The notes under the pieces are model-generated. The model ran no database searches. It was not told the DNA's origin and was given only the letters and a program-made list of their open reading frames with translations. From Chloroflexi bacterium ADurb.Bin180 (GTDB taxonomy: Bacteria; Chloroflexota; Anaerolineae; UBA2200), in NCBI GenBank assembly GCA_002070215.1, contig MWCV01000017.1, positions 1 through 51,382 of the forward strand: a stretch of DNA of 51,382 nucleotides. Reading direction: 5' to 3'. The translations under genes were made by a program, and so were the position numbers. This document shows positions 1 through 9,801 of this stretch, one piece after another (position 1 is the stretch's first letter; every line of letters starts with the position of its first letter).

Positions 1-121
1 CAACATCCAGATGCGTGTCGAGCTGATCGTGCCCGTGGCTCTGGAGCAGGGTTCGCGCTTTGCCATCCGCGAGGGCGGGCGCACCGTGGCTTCGGGCGTG
101 GTAACCAAGATCATCGAGTAA
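1..121 (+). CDS. tuf: Elongation factor Tu, C-terminal end (partial)
   Basis: Only the last 39 codons are in the window (frame starts at base 2, TAA at 119-121). They read as the C-terminal beta-barrel of EF-Tu, with the hallmark [11 protein letters not shown] followed by VTKIIE at the very end. EF-Tu brings aminoacyl-tRNA to the ribosome as a GTP complex. A tuf gene directly before rpsJ is the classical str/S10 junction, so fusA, rpsG and rpsL are expected just outside the left edge. The partner domains cannot be seen. Confidence 0.95.
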   Translation, partial: NIQMRVELIVPVALEQGSRFAIREGGRTVASGVVTKIIE

Positions 122-183
122 TCTAGACCAAGCGCAGGGGGCGAGTGCTGACCGGCTCGTTACCCGGCGCTGGTGGAGGACAG

Positions 184-495
184 ATGCCAAAGAAACAGCG
201 CATTCGCATCAAGATGAAGGCTTACGACCATCGGCTGCTGGACCAATCAGCGCGGCGGATCGTGGACACGGCGGAGCAGACAGGGGCAGCGGTAGTGGGG
301 CCCGTTCCGCTGCCGACGCAGATAGAAAAGTTCTGCGTGCAGCGCGCCGCTTTCATCGACAAGGACTCGCGTGAGCAGTTCGAGATTCGAACTCATCGAC
401 GTCTCATTGATGTCTTGGAGCCAAACACCAAGACCACTGAGGCCCTGATGAAGCTCAATCTACCGGCTGGCGTCGATATCGAGATCAAGATCTAG
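184..495 (+). CDS. rpsJ: 30S ribosomal protein S10
   Basis: Protein of 103 residues, normal for S10 (also the NusE antitermination factor). It begins [20 protein letters not shown], the conserved S10 start, and contains the [11 protein letters not shown] segment near residue 80. The ATG at 184 is chosen over an in-frame start at 145 because GGAGGA (175-180) sits just upstream of it. First gene of the S10 cluster; 62 bp separate it from the tuf stop. No promoter is obvious in that gap, so it is probably co-transcribed with tuf. Confidence 0.97.
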   Translation: MPKKQRIRIKMKAYDHRLLDQSARRIVDTAEQTGAAVVGPVPLPTQIEKFCVQRAAFIDKDSREQFEIRTHRRLIDVLEPNTKTTEALMKLNLPAGVDIEIKI

Positions 496-569
496 GCGAA
501 TCCGCCAGGGGTGTGCTCTGCGCGGGGCACTTTCCTCCAAAACGGCGAGATGCGCTAGTTGGAGTTGAC

Positions 570-1232
570 ATGGGAACGAGAGAAGGACTGCTTGGGAAAA
601 AGGTCGGCATGAGCCGCATCTTTGACGACCGTGGCCAGGTCGTGCCGGTGACGGTTATCGAGGCCGGCCCGTGCTACGTGACGCAGATCAAGCGCGAGGA
701 AACCGATGGCTACAACGCCATTCAGCTAGGCTTTGGTGCTGCCAAGCGGCTGAACAAGCCAGAGCGCGGTCACCTGGCCAAGGCCACGCCTGTCAAGCAC
801 CTGCACGAGGTGCGCACGGATGACACGGGGCGATACACAGTAGGCCAGACGGTCAACGTTGGAGTGTTCAAGATCGGCGACCTGGTAGACGTCATCGGGT
901 TGTCCAGGGGACGAGGGTTTGCCGGTGTCATGAAGCGGCATGGCTTTGCCGGCGGACCGGCCACTCGTGGTCAGTCGGACCGGCAGCGCCACCCGGGATC
1001 CATTGGCTCGACCAATACGCCGGGCTGGGTAGAGAAGGGCCGCCGCATGCCCGGGCGTATGGGCAACGCCAAGTCTACAGTGATGAATCTGCGTGTCGTG
1101 CTGGTTGATGCCGAGCGCAACCTGCTGGCGGTCGAAGGCGGGGTTCCTGGTGCACCGGATGGACTGCTGTATATCCGGCGCGCTCTCAAGACGCCCAAGG
1201 TACCCAAGGCGCCGCCGCCAACGAAGAAGTAG
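570..1232 (+). CDS. rplC: 50S ribosomal protein L3
   Basis: 220 residues. The N-terminus GLLGKKVGMSRIFD and the central RGRGFAGVMKRHGFAGGPAT followed by the HPGSIGSTNTPGWVEKGRRM segment are diagnostic of L3, an early-assembly 23S rRNA binder near the peptidyl-transferase centre. The ATG at 570 is preceded by GGAG (561-564); the frame is open back to 513 but those codons do not look like L3. The C-terminus has a short Lys/Pro-rich tail (KVPKAPPPTKK) slightly longer than in most L3 proteins. Confidence 0.96.
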   Translation: MGTREGLLGKKVGMSRIFDDRGQVVPVTVIEAGPCYVTQIKREETDGYNAIQLGFGAAKRLNKPERGHLAKATPVKHLHEVRTDDTGRYTVGQTVNVGVFKIGDLVDVIGLSRGRGFAGVMKRHGFAGGPATRGQSDRQRHPGSIGSTNTPGWVEKGRRMPGRMGNAKSTVMNLRVVLVDAERNLLAVEGGVPGAPDGLLYIRRALKTPKVPKAPPPTKK

Positions 1233-1325
1233 CTTGCCCTGGACCTCCACATTGGCGGGCACCGCTGGGTTGCGAAGGCGGCCAGGTCACGCCGATGGGG
1301 ATGACCGATTCGTGAGGAGAGACTT

Positions 1326-1946
1326 ATGCAGGTAAGTGTGCGAAACATGGCCGGTGAGACGGTCAGCGAATTTGATCTTCCGGAAGCGATTTTCGGGCTT
1401 GAGCCGAACGTGGCGGTAATGCATCAGGCCGTCCTGCGCCAGCTGGCCAATGCTCGCCTAGGAACGGTGGATACCAAGACGCGTGCCGAAGTCCGCGGCG
1501 GGGGCCACAAGCCTTGGCGTCAGAAGCATACTGGTCGCGCTCGCCAGGGCAGCCGGAGGGCCCCTCACTGGAAGGGCGGTGGCGTGGTGTTTGGACCCCA
1601 TCAGCGCTCTTATGAGATGAGGATGCCGCGCAAGATGCGTCGACTCGCGTTGCGCAGTGCTCTCTCGGCCAAGGCGGCTGAGCAACAGATCGTGCTCCTG
1701 GATGAATTGGCCCTGGAGTCGCCCAAGACGCGCGACTTTGAACAAGTTCTGGGCAATCTGAATGTCCAGGCGAGCGCTCTGGTTGTCCTTCCCGAGCGCA
1801 ACGACAATGTTGAGCGGTCTGCGCGGAACCTGTCAGATGTGAAGACTCTTCAGGTTACGTGTCTGAACGTATTCGATATTCTCAAGTTCGACACGCTGAT
1901 CTTGCCGGTCAAGGCACTGCAGGTCATCGAGCAGATTCTGGGCTAG
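1326..1946 (+). CDS. rplD: 50S ribosomal protein L4
   Basis: 206 residues, the usual L4 length. The extended loop region is recognisable around residues 45-80 (TKTRAEVRGGGHKPWRQKH, then GRARQGSRRAPHWKGGG), the part of L4 that reaches into the exit tunnel. GAGGAGA lies just before the ATG. In Escherichia coli L4 autoregulates the S10 operon; no equivalent leader hairpin was identified here. The 93-bp gap behind rplC holds no further reading frame of note. Confidence 0.97.
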   Translation: MQVSVRNMAGETVSEFDLPEAIFGLEPNVAVMHQAVLRQLANARLGTVDTKTRAEVRGGGHKPWRQKHTGRARQGSRRAPHWKGGGVVFGPHQRSYEMRMPRKMRRLALRSALSAKAAEQQIVLLDELALESPKTRDFEQVLGNLNVQASALVVLPERNDNVERSARNLSDVKTLQVTCLNVFDILKFDTLILPVKALQVIEQILG

Positions 1947-1995
1947 CGCTAGCGCAGGCCTCCTAGCGCGTCAGCAGAGGAGATTGAGTCTAGTC

Positions 1996-2283
1996 ATGGA
2001 AGCATATCAGATCTTGAGACGTCCGATTGTGACCGAAAAGACGAACCTGCAGGTGGACAAGCTGAACTGTTACACCTTTGAAGTTGACGTTGCCGCAAAC
2101 AAGGTCGAGATCAAGAACGCGGTCGAGGCAGCTTTTAAGGTGAATGTCGTGGCGGTGAACGTGCGACACATGCGCGGTAAGCAACGCCGAATGGGCCGCA
2201 TCGTCGGTCGCACCAAGGACTGGAAGAAGGCTACAGTTACTCTTGCTGAAGGCCAAACCATCCAGTTCTTCGAAGGGGTATAG
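1996..2283 (+). CDS. rplW: 50S ribosomal protein L23
   Basis: 95 residues if started at the ATG at 1996. It begins [17 protein letters not shown], the conserved L23 opening, and carries the [17 protein letters not shown]-like basic segment (here [18 protein letters not shown]) near residue 68. L23 sits at the exit of the ribosomal tunnel and docks trigger factor and SRP. A TTG at 1984 is an alternative start, but it lies only about two bases from the GAGGAG at 1976-1981, so the ATG is preferred. Confidence 0.95.
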   Translation: MEAYQILRRPIVTEKTNLQVDKLNCYTFEVDVAANKVEIKNAVEAAFKVNVVAVNVRHMRGKQRRMGRIVGRTKDWKKATVTLAEGQTIQFFEGV

Positions 2284-2285
2284 TC

Positions 2286-3122
2286 ATGGCTATCAAGACA
2301 CACAAGCCGACATCGGCAGGCCGACGCGGGCTGGCCAGTCTCACCTTCGATGACATAACGTCGGTCAAGGCGGAACGTTCGCTCTGCGTGTCACTGAAGA
2401 AGCACGCCGGCCGCAATGTGCGCGGTGTGGTGACGGTCAGGCACCTTGGCGGTGGCATGAGGAAGCAGTACCGGGTCATCGACTACCGGCGCGAAAAGAC
2501 AGGCGTTCCGGCGCGTGTCGACTCGATTCAGTACGACCCGAACCGCTCCGCTCGCATCGCCCTTCTGGTCTATGCCGACGGGGAAAAGCGCTACATTGTG
2601 GCCCCCCTTGAGGTAGCGGTCGGAGATGTTCTGGTCTCGGGACCAGAAGCCGATATCAAGCCCGGCAACGCTATGACAATCGAGCGCATTCCGCTGGGGA
2701 CCATGATTCACAACATTGAGCTGCAACCCGGCAAGGGTGGGCAGCTGGTCCGCTCTGCGGGTACTTCGGCTCAACTGCTGGCGAAGGAAGGACCTTACGC
2801 TCAGGTGCGTATGCCTTCCGGAGAAGTCCGGAGGATATCGGTGCGTTGCCAGGCTACGATCGGTCAGGTAGGCAACCTCGATCACGGCAATGTCAAACTG
2901 GGCAAGGCCGGCCGAGCTCGCTGGATGGGAAGGCGGCCAATGGTGCGCGGTTCAGCGATGACCCCGCGAGACCATCCGCATGGCGGTGGCGAAGGCAAGT
3001 GCCCGATTGGTTTCCCGGGGCCCAAGACGCCCTGGGGCAAGCCGACGCTGGGGTACAAGACGCGGCGGCGTCACGAGACTGACAGCATGATCGTGCGTCG
3101 ACGGCAGAAGAAGAATCGCTAG
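2286..3122 (+). CDS. rplB: 50S ribosomal protein L2
   Basis: 278 residues, typical length. The C-terminal half has the L2 signature: [19 protein letters not shown] followed by [14 protein letters not shown], which contains the conserved histidine important at the peptidyl-transferase centre. It starts 2 bases after rplW stops, so the two are translationally close. The N-terminus [20 protein letters not shown] is close to the standard KPTSPGRR pattern. Confidence 0.97.
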   Translation: MAIKTHKPTSAGRRGLASLTFDDITSVKAERSLCVSLKKHAGRNVRGVVTVRHLGGGMRKQYRVIDYRREKTGVPARVDSIQYDPNRSARIALLVYADGEKRYIVAPLEVAVGDVLVSGPEADIKPGNAMTIERIPLGTMIHNIELQPGKGGQLVRSAGTSAQLLAKEGPYAQVRMPSGEVRRISVRCQATIGQVGNLDHGNVKLGKAGRARWMGRRPMVRGSAMTPRDHPHGGGEGKCPIGFPGPKTPWGKPTLGYKTRRRHETDSMIVRRRQKKNR

Positions 3123-3132
3123 GAGCTAGGAC

Positions 3133-3483
<351 letters not shown>

Positions 3484-3565
3484 GGGGACGCTGCCACCGC
3501 GTGCACGGGCCTGGCCAGTCATTGGCCCGTGTCCAGCTCTCGAGATAGGATTGAGGTGATAGGTT

Positions 3566-3916
3566 ATGGCGCTAGAAGTTAAGGCAGTGGCCAAGTACAT
3601 CAGGATGTCGCCAATGAAGGTGCAGCTCGTTGTGGATATGGTCCGCGGCAAGGGCGTCAACGAGGCACTGGCGATTCTCAAGTACTCCACCAGGGCAGGT
3701 GCTGAGCCTGTTCTGAAGGCGATCAACTCGGCGGCAGCAAATGCAGAAGAGAACTATGGTCTCTCGCGAAACGAGCTGGTGGTGAGTTCGATCTGCGCAG
3801 ATGAGGGCCCGACCTACAAGCGCATGCGCTTTGGTGGTCGCGGGCACATGAAACCGATTCTCAAGCGGTCTACGCACATCACGGTTGTTCTGGCCGGGCC
3901 AGAAGCCGCGCAGTAG
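3566..3916 (+). CDS. rplV: 50S ribosomal protein L22
   Basis: 116 residues, normal for L22. Diagnostic segments are YIRMSPMKVQLVVDMVRGK near residue 10 and the terminal RMRFGGRGHMKPILKRSTHI, where a long hairpin lines the exit tunnel. The ATG is preceded by GAGGTGATAGGTT. An 82-bp spacer separates it from rpsS, one of the longer gaps in this cluster; no separate signal was seen there. Confidence 0.97.
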   Translation: MALEVKAVAKYIRMSPMKVQLVVDMVRGKGVNEALAILKYSTRAGAEPVLKAINSAAANAEENYGLSRNELVVSSICADEGPTYKRMRFGGRGHMKPILKRSTHITVVLAGPEAAQ

Positions 3917-3955
3917 ACCAGGCAATCATAGGCGACTGGTTTTAAGGAGGCGCTG

Positions 3956-4633
3956 GTGGGTCGAAAAGTACACCCGTTGGGCTTTAGGCTCGGCTACAAC
4001 AAGGAATGGGGCGCACGCTGGTACGCTGAAGGCAAGCGCTATCGGGATCTGCTTCACGAGGATATCGCGATTCGGCGCATGATCCGCGAGACGCTTGGCC
4101 AGGCCGCGATTTCCGAACTCGAAGTGGAGCGGTATCCGAAGCAGATTCGGGTAACCATTCACTCGGCGAAACCGGGCGTGGTAATTGGCAAAAAGGGCGC
4201 CAGTGTGAACGCCCTTCGTGAGAACCTCGAGACCCTCACTGGCAAGAAGGCGTGGGTCGAGGTCCAGGAAGTGGAAAAGCCCGAGCTCAACGCCGTGCTG
4301 ATCGCCGAGAGCATCGCCGAGCAACTGGAGAAGCGCGTCTCACACAAGAGAGCCATGAAGCAGGCCGCAACCAGAGCCATGCGGTCCGGTGCCAAAGGCA
4401 TCAAGATTCGCTGCGCCGGGCGTCTGGCTGGTGCCGAAATGGCGCGCCGGGAGTGGGTCAAGGACGGACGCATTCCGCTGCAGACTCTGCGTGCGGACAT
4501 CGATTATGCGTGCCGGGAAGCCCTGACCATCATGGGGCGCATTGGGATCAAGGTGTGGGTCTATCACGGCGAGTTGCTGCCGGAGAGCATCGAAGTGCGT
4601 GAAGCGCCGGCTCCGGTCGCGGAAGAAGCCTAG
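3956..4633 (+). CDS. rpsC: 30S ribosomal protein S3
   Basis: 225 residues beginning with GTG, read as MGRKVHPLGFRLGYNKEWGA, the classical S3 start; TAAGGAGG lies at 3943-3950. The KH domain is visible as PGVVIGKKGASVNALRENLE around residues 63-82, and the C-terminal domain as IKIRCAGRLAGAEMARREW. S3 forms part of the mRNA entry channel and its helicase activity. It ends with a short Ala/Pro tail. Confidence 0.97.
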   Translation: MGRKVHPLGFRLGYNKEWGARWYAEGKRYRDLLHEDIAIRRMIRETLGQAAISELEVERYPKQIRVTIHSAKPGVVIGKKGASVNALRENLETLTGKKAWVEVQEVEKPELNAVLIAESIAEQLEKRVSHKRAMKQAATRAMRSGAKGIKIRCAGRLAGAEMARREWVKDGRIPLQTLRADIDYACREALTIMGRIGIKVWVYHGELLPESIEVREAPAPVAEEA

Positions 4634-4675
4634 CGCTGAGTTTCAACTCAGCATTCTTGTTCAGGAGATAGTTCT

Positions 4676-5110
4676 ATGTTGCAGCCGAAGAGGATCAAGT
4701 ATCGCAAAGTTCATCGCGGACGCATGAAGGGTCGAGACACCAGGGGTGCCGAGGTATCGTTTGGCGAGTTCGGCCTGCAGACCCTGGAGCCCTACTGGTT
4801 GACGGCGCGACAGCTCGAAGCGGCGCGGCGAGCCATCGTGCACTTTATCAAGCGCGGCGGCAAGCTGTGGGTTCGCGTGTTTCCCGACAAGCCGATCTCA
4901 GCCAAGCCGGCCGAAACCCGCATGGGTGGCGGCAAGTGGGCTCTGTCTCACTGGGTGGCGGTCATCAAGCCGGGCCGCGTGCTGTTTGAGCTGGCGGGCG
5001 TGCAGGAAGAAACCGCGCGCGAAGCGTTTCGCCGAGCAGGAAACAAGCTGCCTGTTCGCACGCAGTTCGTGAGCCGCGAGGACTTTGCTGCGGGAGGTGA
5101 GTCGGCATGA
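4676..5110 (+). CDS. rplP: 50S ribosomal protein L16
   Basis: 144 residues. It starts [19 protein letters not shown], the standard L16 N-terminus, and contains the [20 protein letters not shown] loop region that interacts with A-site tRNA. GGAGATAGTTCT precedes the ATG. The stop overlaps the start of rpmC by four bases (ATGA), indicating translational coupling. Confidence 0.97.
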   Translation: MLQPKRIKYRKVHRGRMKGRDTRGAEVSFGEFGLQTLEPYWLTARQLEAARRAIVHFIKRGGKLWVRVFPDKPISAKPAETRMGGGKWALSHWVAVIKPGRVLFELAGVQEETAREAFRRAGNKLPVRTQFVSREDFAAGGESA

Positions 5111-5316
5111 TCGCAGCCAAAGACGTTCGTTCGCTCACTGATGTCGAGCTGAATCAAAAGCTACACGAGGCATACCAGGAGTTGTTCAACCTGCGCTTCC
5201 GCCAGGCGACCAAACAGGTAGAGAATACCGGTCGCATCAGGGTGGTGCGCCGCGACATTGCGCGGATGCAGACCGTAGTCCGCGAGCGCCAGCTTCGTGC
5301 GCCGAAGGAGGCATAA
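5107..5316 (+). CDS. rpmC: 50S ribosomal protein L29
   Basis: 69 residues, two predicted helices. The [20 protein letters not shown] core, with the [15 protein letters not shown] continuation, is the L29 pattern. L29 sits beside L23 at the tunnel exit. The ATG overlaps the rplP stop (ATGA) and the gene ends one base before the ATG of rpsQ, so the three are tightly coupled. Confidence 0.95.
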   Translation: MIAAKDVRSLTDVELNQKLHEAYQELFNLRFRQATKQVENTGRIRVVRRDIARMQTVVRERQLRAPKEA

Positions 5317-5317
5317 C

Positions 5318-5569
5318 ATGCAGGCAGAGCGCAGGACTATGGTAGGCACCGTCATCAGCGACAAGATGGACAAGACAGTGGTCGTGGCAGTCGAGACGCT
5401 CAAACGGCACCGGATGTATGGCAAGACCATCCGTACGGTCAAGAACTACAAGGTGCACAACGAAGACAACAACAGCCACAGCGGCGATGTGGTCCGTATC
5501 GCCGAGTGCCGGCCCATCAGCAAAGACAAGCGGTGGGTGGTGGTGGAGATACTGGAGCGTGCGCAATGA
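5318..5569 (+). CDS. rpsQ: 30S ribosomal protein S17
   Basis: 83 residues. It has the OB-fold S17 pattern: [20 protein letters not shown] at the start, then [17 protein letters not shown], and [18 protein letters not shown] near the end. The start at 5318 is selected because the rpmC stop region provides AAGGAGG immediately before it. The stop overlaps the rplN start codon. Confidence 0.96.
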   Translation: MQAERRTMVGTVISDKMDKTVVVAVETLKRHRMYGKTIRTVKNYKVHNEDNNSHSGDVVRIAECRPISKDKRWVVVEILERAQ

Positions 5570-5934
5570 TCCAGACATTCACCCGTCTGCGGGTTGCCGA
5601 CAACACAGGCGCCCGGGAGATCATGTGTATCAAAGTGCTGGGCGGTACGCGACGGCGCTACGCCTATGTGGGCGATATCATTGTTGCGGCGGTCAAGTCA
5701 TCGACGCCTGACAGCGTCGTCAAAAAGGGCGAAGTTGTCCAGGCAGTGGTCGTCCGGACGGCCAAGGAGTACGGCCGGCGAGACGGGTCCTACATCAGCT
5801 TTGACGAGAATGCCGCCGTAATACTGGACAAGGAACACAACCCGCGGGGCACCCGGATTTTTGGGCCTGTGGCCCGCGAGCTGCGCGAAAAGGGCTTTAT
5901 GAAGATCGTGTCCTTGTCTCCGGAGGTTTTGTAG
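5566..5934 (+). CDS. rplN: 50S ribosomal protein L14
   Basis: 122 residues, the nearly invariant L14 length. It starts [20 protein letters not shown], the strongly conserved L14 opening, and ends [14 protein letters not shown]. The ATG overlaps the rpsQ stop (ATGA). The frame is open back to 5506 but the extra codons do not match L14. L14 contributes to the inter-subunit bridge and is the docking site for the silencing factor RsfS. Confidence 0.97.
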   Translation: MIQTFTRLRVADNTGAREIMCIKVLGGTRRRYAYVGDIIVAAVKSSTPDSVVKKGEVVQAVVVRTAKEYGRRDGSYISFDENAAVILDKEHNPRGTRIFGPVARELREKGFMKIVSLSPEVL

Positions 5935-5935
5935 G

Positions 5936-6310
5936 ATGAAGGTACGAAAAGGCGATACGGTTGAAGTGATCGCCGGGGATGACAAGGGCGAGCGCGGAAC
6001 AGTGCACCGTGTGATTCCCGGCCGCAAGGCCATTCGCGGGCATACACCCAAGGGCGTTCGAGTGGCTGCCCTGGATCCAGAGCGAGACCGCCTGGTGGTT
6101 TCGGGCGTGAACTTGGTCAAGAAGCACCAGCGGCGGACTGGTGATGTGAAGACGCAGGCCGGAATCATCGAACGCGAAGCACCGCTGCGGGTATCCAACG
6201 TGGCTTTCGTCTGCCCTCACTGCCAGAAGGCAACCCGCCTGGGCTACCAGGTGCTGGAGAACGGCGACAAGGTCCGCGTGTGCAAGCGCTGTCGACAGAC
6301 GGTCGACTAG
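5936..6310 (+). CDS. rplX: 50S ribosomal protein L24, zinc-ribbon form
   Basis: 124 residues. The KOW motif is near the N-terminus ([20 protein letters not shown]), as expected for L24, an assembly initiator. The C-terminal part carries a four-cysteine knuckle, C93-x2-C96 and C116-x2-C119, which probably binds zinc; many L24 homologues have lost these residues. It begins one base after the rplN stop and GGAGG at the end of rplN serves as the ribosome-binding site. Confidence 0.96.
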   Translation: MKVRKGDTVEVIAGDDKGERGTVHRVIPGRKAIRGHTPKGVRVAALDPERDRLVVSGVNLVKKHQRRTGDVKTQAGIIEREAPLRVSNVAFVCPHCQKATRLGYQVLENGDKVRVCKRCRQTVD

Positions 6311-6330
6311 CCGGTGGACCAGGAGAACGA

Positions 6331-6885
6331 ATGATGGCTACTATGCCAAGACTCAGAGAGAAATATAACAACGAAGTGGTCCCGGCCATGCGGCGCGAGT
6401 TCGGCTATGACAACGTCATGCAGGTTCCGCGCCTGATCAAGGTGGTGGTCAACATCGGCCTGGGAGAAGCGTTGCAGAACGCCAAGGCCCTGGATGCTGC
6501 AACCAAGGACCTGACGCTGATCAGCGGTCAGAAGCCGATCGTGACCAAGGCGAAGAAATCCATCGCCACATTCCGGCTAAGAGCGGGAAACCCGATTGGC
6601 CTCAAGGTCACCTTGCGCGGCAAGAGGATGTACGACTTTCTGGACCGCTTGTTCAATGTCGCCATGGCCCGTGTGCGTGACTTTCGGGGCATTTCGCCTG
6701 ACTCGTTTGATGGGCGTGGCAGCTACACACTGGGCCTAAAAGAGCAGACCGTATGGCCAGAGCTCAGCTTTGATACGGTTGACAAGGTGCGCGGCATGGA
6801 GATTTCCATCGTCACATCGGCCAAGACGGACGACGAAGCCCGGCAGTTCCTGCGCTTGATGGGCATGCCGTTCAGCAAGGAATAG
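6331..6885 (+). CDS. rplE: 50S ribosomal protein L5
   Basis: 184 residues from the ATG at 6331, which follows AGGAGAACGA. L5 binds 5S rRNA. Recognisable segments are [20 protein letters not shown] at the start, [20 protein letters not shown] around residue 75, and [16 protein letters not shown] near residue 135. The frame is open further upstream but overlaps the end of rplX and is not L5-like there. Confidence 0.97.
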   Translation: MMATMPRLREKYNNEVVPAMRREFGYDNVMQVPRLIKVVVNIGLGEALQNAKALDAATKDLTLISGQKPIVTKAKKSIATFRLRAGNPIGLKVTLRGKRMYDFLDRLFNVAMARVRDFRGISPDSFDGRGSYTLGLKEQTVWPELSFDTVDKVRGMEISIVTSAKTDDEARQFLRLMGMPFSKE

Positions 6886-6922
6886 ACAGAAGCCTCGGTG
6901 AACAGGGCAAGGGAGAACGAAA

Positions 6923-7105
6923 TTGGCTAAAAAGTCGCTGATCGCTCGCGAACAGAATCGCAAGTACCCAGAGCGGGTACGCAACCGCTGCCAGAAGTGC
7001 GGCCGTTCTCGCGGCTACATCAGGCGGTTTGGGTTGTGCCGTATCTGTTTCCGCGAGCTGGCAAACCGGGGCGAAGTGCCCGGTATTGTAAAGTCGAGCT
7101 GGTAG
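6923..7105 (+). CDS. rpsN: 30S ribosomal protein S14, zinc type
   Basis: 60 residues, the short zinc-binding class of S14. The motif is C23-x2-C26 ... C39-x2-C42, and the C-terminus ends in VPGIVKSSW, as usual. The start is TTG ([11 protein letters not shown]), preceded by GGGAGAACGAAA. This zinc form is the standard copy; a zinc-independent paralogue may exist elsewhere in the genome but none is visible here. Confidence 0.95.
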   Translation: MAKKSLIAREQNRKYPERVRNRCQKCGRSRGYIRRFGLCRICFRELANRGEVPGIVKSSW

Positions 7106-7163
7106 CCACCACGGTCGCCGTGAGAGGATTTCTCTGGGGCGACTGAAAGAGGAGAGAGCTATT

Positions 7164-7562
7164 ATGGTCGTAACCGATCCAATCGCCGATATGCTGGCGC
7201 GAATGAAGAACGCCCTCATCACTCGCAAACGTTATGTGGTGATGCCCTCGTCCAAGCTGAAGGTGGAAGTGGCGCGGGTGCTTCGTGCTGAAGGGTTCAT
7301 CGAGCACTTTGACGTCAGCCGAGACCGGCCGCAGCCGATGCTGCGCATCCAGCTCAAGTACAGCGATGGCAATCATCCGGTTGTGAGCGGAATGGAACGC
7401 GTCAGCAAGCCCGGGAAGCGCGTCTACACCAAGCGTCAGCAAATCCCGCTTGTGCTGAGCGGCATGGGCGTGGCCCTGCTGTCGACGCCCCGCGGTGTGA
7501 TGACCGGGAAGAAGGCGTATCGGCTCGGTCTGGGTGGCGAAGTCCTCTGTTTCGTCTGGTAA
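7164..7562 (+). CDS. rpsH: 30S ribosomal protein S8
   Basis: 132 residues. It begins MVVTDPIADMLARMKNALIT, the standard S8 N-terminus (TDPIADMLTRIRNA family pattern), and ends with GVMTGKKAYRLGLGGEVLCF, where the conserved pattern is GGE-x-L-C-x-V/I-W. S8 is a primary 16S rRNA binder. GAAAGAGGAGAGAGC precedes the ATG. Confidence 0.97.
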   Translation: MVVTDPIADMLARMKNALITRKRYVVMPSSKLKVEVARVLRAEGFIEHFDVSRDRPQPMLRIQLKYSDGNHPVVSGMERVSKPGKRVYTKRQQIPLVLSGMGVALLSTPRGVMTGKKAYRLGLGGEVLCFVW

Positions 7563-7606
7563 GTCCGCTGTAGCCAGGCGAGACAGAAACTGTTGGAGGT
7601 ATTCGA

Positions 7607-8158
7607 GTGTCACGGATAGGTCGCTTGCCAATCAAGCTCCCGAAGGGTGTAGAGGTCAAGCTGGAGGGCGAGACCCTCACGGTCAAGGGCCCCAAGGGAG
7701 TTCTCACACGGATTCTGGATCCGCAGATCAAGGTCGAGCTTGCGGACGGTCAGTTGGTGATGAGCCGCTCCAGCGACGAGCCCTCGGTGAGGGCGCTGCA
7801 CGGCATGACCCGCGCTTTGGTGGCCCTAATGGTCTCCGGGGTAGCGGTGGGTTTCCGCAAGTCGCTGGAGATCGTTGGTGTCGGGTACCGCGGCGAAGTC
7901 CAGGGCGATGACCTGGTGATGCAGCTCGGTTTCTCGCATCCGGTGCGCTATCCGCCGCCGGCCGGAATCAAGATTGTGGTCGAGCAAGGGAACCGCATCA
8001 TTCACGTAGACGGTATCGACAAGGAACTGGTTGGCGAGGTAGCGGCCGAGATTCGAGCCCTTCGGAGCCCGGAACCCTACAAGGGTGTGGGCATTCGCTA
8101 CATGGGCGAGCAGGTGCGGCGCAAGGCGGGCAAGGCCGGCAAGGTAACGGCGGGCTAG
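7607..8158 (+). CDS. rplF: 50S ribosomal protein L6
   Basis: 183 residues beginning with GTG (MSRIGRLPIKLPKGVEVKLE), with TTGGAGG just upstream. L6 consists of two related domains; the C-terminal signature is IRALRSPEPYKGVGIRYMGE, followed by a basic tail ending in GKAGKVTAG. L6 lies near the sarcin-ricin loop. 44 bp separate it from rpsH. Confidence 0.97.
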   Translation: MSRIGRLPIKLPKGVEVKLEGETLTVKGPKGVLTRILDPQIKVELADGQLVMSRSSDEPSVRALHGMTRALVALMVSGVAVGFRKSLEIVGVGYRGEVQGDDLVMQLGFSHPVRYPPPAGIKIVVEQGNRIIHVDGIDKELVGEVAAEIRALRSPEPYKGVGIRYMGEQVRRKAGKAGKVTAG

Positions 8159-8170
8159 GAGGAAGCTATC

Positions 8171-8539
8171 ATGGGTGATCTCAAGCACACGGAACGACAA
8201 CGCCAGATGCGGCATCGCCGTGTCAGGGTAAACGTCAAGGGCACGGCTGAGCGCCCGCGGCTGAATGTGTTTCGGAGCCTCAAACATGTGTACGCTCAGC
8301 TCATCGATGACACTGCCGGCAAGACGCTGGCCGCGGCCTGCACGCTAGAACCAGAGGTGCGCGAGCAGCTCGGTGACAAGAGTAAGAGCGACCAGGCCAA
8401 ACTGGTTGGCGAGGTGCTGGCACGACGCGCTCTGGAAAAGGGCTTGAAGCTGGCTGTCTTTGACCGCGGCGGATACAAGTACCACGGACGGGTCAAAGCG
8501 CTGGCGGAAGGTGCCCGCTCCGCAGGGCTGCAGTTCTAA
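8171..8539 (+). CDS. rplR: 50S ribosomal protein L18
   Basis: 122 residues. It shows the L18 pattern, [20 protein letters not shown] near residue 14, [14 protein letters not shown] next, and [20 protein letters not shown] at the end. L18 binds 5S rRNA together with L5. TAGGAGGAAGCTATC spans the rplF stop and provides a strong ribosome-binding site. Confidence 0.97.
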   Translation: MGDLKHTERQRQMRHRRVRVNVKGTAERPRLNVFRSLKHVYAQLIDDTAGKTLAAACTLEPEVREQLGDKSKSDQAKLVGEVLARRALEKGLKLAVFDRGGYKYHGRVKALAEGARSAGLQF

Positions 8540-8557
8540 TTCGAAAGCGAGGAACGC

Positions 8558-9112
8558 ATGACAGAAGAGCTAGAGCGTGTCGAACGCGAAGTTGCCGAGC
8601 CAGTAGCTGAAGAAGAGGTTCTTCAGGAACGACTCATCAATATCGACCGTGTTGCCAAGGTTATCAAGGGCGGCCGGCACTTTGGGTTCCGCGCGCTGGT
8701 TGTAGTCGGCGATGGCCAGGGCAGCGTGGGCGTCGGAATCGGCAAAGCCCGCGAAGTGCCCGATGCGATTCGCAAGGGTGTTGAGAGAGCCAAGAAGGAT
8801 ATGAGCAAGGTGCCTGTGGTTGGCACAACCATTCCGCATCCGGTACTGGCCAAGCACGGTGCTGCTCAAGTGATGCTCAAGCCGGCATCGCCCGGCACAG
8901 GCGTGATCGCGGGCGGCGGCGTGCGCGCCGTTCTCGAAGTCGCAGGAATCAAAGACGTTCTGACCAAGTCGTTGGGCAGTTCGAACGCGCTGAACGTGGT
9001 CTTTGCCACGGTTGAGGGACTGCGCTCGCTGAAGAAGATCGATGTTGAGGCGCAGAAACGCGGCAAGACGGTGAAGGACCTGAGCGCGCCGTGGAGGAAG
9101 CAGAATGCCTAA
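8558..9112 (+). CDS. rpsE: 30S ribosomal protein S5
   Basis: 184 residues. An acidic N-terminal extension of about 25 residues (rich in Glu) precedes the S5 core, which starts at [20 protein letters not shown], followed by [21 protein letters not shown]5 contributes to the mRNA entry channel and decoding fidelity. Its 3' end overlaps the rpmD start by 8 bases. Confidence 0.96.
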   Translation: MTEELERVEREVAEPVAEEEVLQERLINIDRVAKVIKGGRHFGFRALVVVGDGQGSVGVGIGKAREVPDAIRKGVERAKKDMSKVPVVGTTIPHPVLAKHGAAQVMLKPASPGTGVIAGGGVRAVLEVAGIKDVLTKSLGSSNALNVVFATVEGLRSLKKIDVEAQKRGKTVKDLSAPWRKQNA

Positions 9113-9311
9113 GAAGAGGACAGCCGGCAAGAGGCTGCGCATAACGTACACCAAGAGCTCCATTGGGTACGCCAAGGATCAAAAGGGCACCGTGGTGGCT
9201 CTCGGCCTGAAGCGTGTTGGCGAAGTGGTCGAGTTTGCTGACGGCCCTGTGGTGCGTGGAATGGTCGCCAAGGTCAGCCACCTGGTGAAGGTAGAGGAAA
9301 TCGAGGGGTAG
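9105..9311 (+). CDS. rpmD: 50S ribosomal protein L30
   Basis: 68 residues. After a short basic N-terminus ([10 protein letters not shown]) the L30 fold starts at [20 protein letters not shown], with [20 protein letters not shown] following. It overlaps rpsE by 8 bases; GTGGAGGAAGCAGA upstream of the ATG is a good ribosome-binding site inside the rpsE 3' end. Four bases separate its stop from rplO. Confidence 0.95.
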   Translation: MPKKRTAGKRLRITYTKSSIGYAKDQKGTVVALGLKRVGEVVEFADGPVVRGMVAKVSHLVKVEEIEG

Positions 9312-9315
9312 CTGG

Positions 9316-9765
9316 ATGAAACTGAACGATCTACGGTTCCCATCGGGGACGGTCAAACCAAGGAAGAGAGTTGGTCGTGGTACTGCTTCAGGCCATGGCA
9401 AAACGGCCGGTCGGGGCATGAAGGGCCAGAAGTCACGCGCCGGCGGCAACATCAAGCCGGGCTTTGAAGGTGGCCAGTTGCCTCTCTATCGGCGGCTGCC
9501 CCACATGCGCGGTTTTCACAACATCTTTCGCGTTTCCTACAGCGTGATCAATCTGGACCGGCTGGCCGAATTCAAGGCAGGCAGCGAGGTTGATCCACTG
9601 GCCATGGCCGAGGCTGGCCTGGTCAAGTCGCCCGGCGAGCTGATCAAAGTGCTGGGCAATGGGGAACTCAAGAAGGCGCTCAAGGTGTCGGCTCACAAGT
9701 TCTCTGCCAGCGCCAGGCAAAAGATCGAAGCGGCGGGTGGTACGGTCGTGGAGCTGGAGCCCTAG
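9316..9765 (+). CDS. rplO: 50S ribosomal protein L15
   Basis: 149 residues. L15 markers are [20 protein letters not shown] near residue 15, [20 protein letters not shown] next, and the C-terminal [21 protein letters not shown]15 is a late-assembly protein contacting many 23S rRNA domains. It precedes secY, as in most bacterial spc clusters. Confidence 0.97.
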   Translation: MKLNDLRFPSGTVKPRKRVGRGTASGHGKTAGRGMKGQKSRAGGNIKPGFEGGQLPLYRRLPHMRGFHNIFRVSYSVINLDRLAEFKAGSEVDPLAMAEAGLVKSPGELIKVLGNGELKKALKVSAHKFSASARQKIEAAGGTVVELEP

Positions 9766-9801
9766 CCTGGTCGAGCATTCGCTGGGTGACACGGAGGAAT
9801 C

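Noticed and set aside
726-1262. Long minus-strand open frames opposite rplC and other ribosomal genes
   Set aside because: They mirror high-GC coding DNA, have no ribosome-binding site, and match no known family; the plus-strand products are unambiguous.
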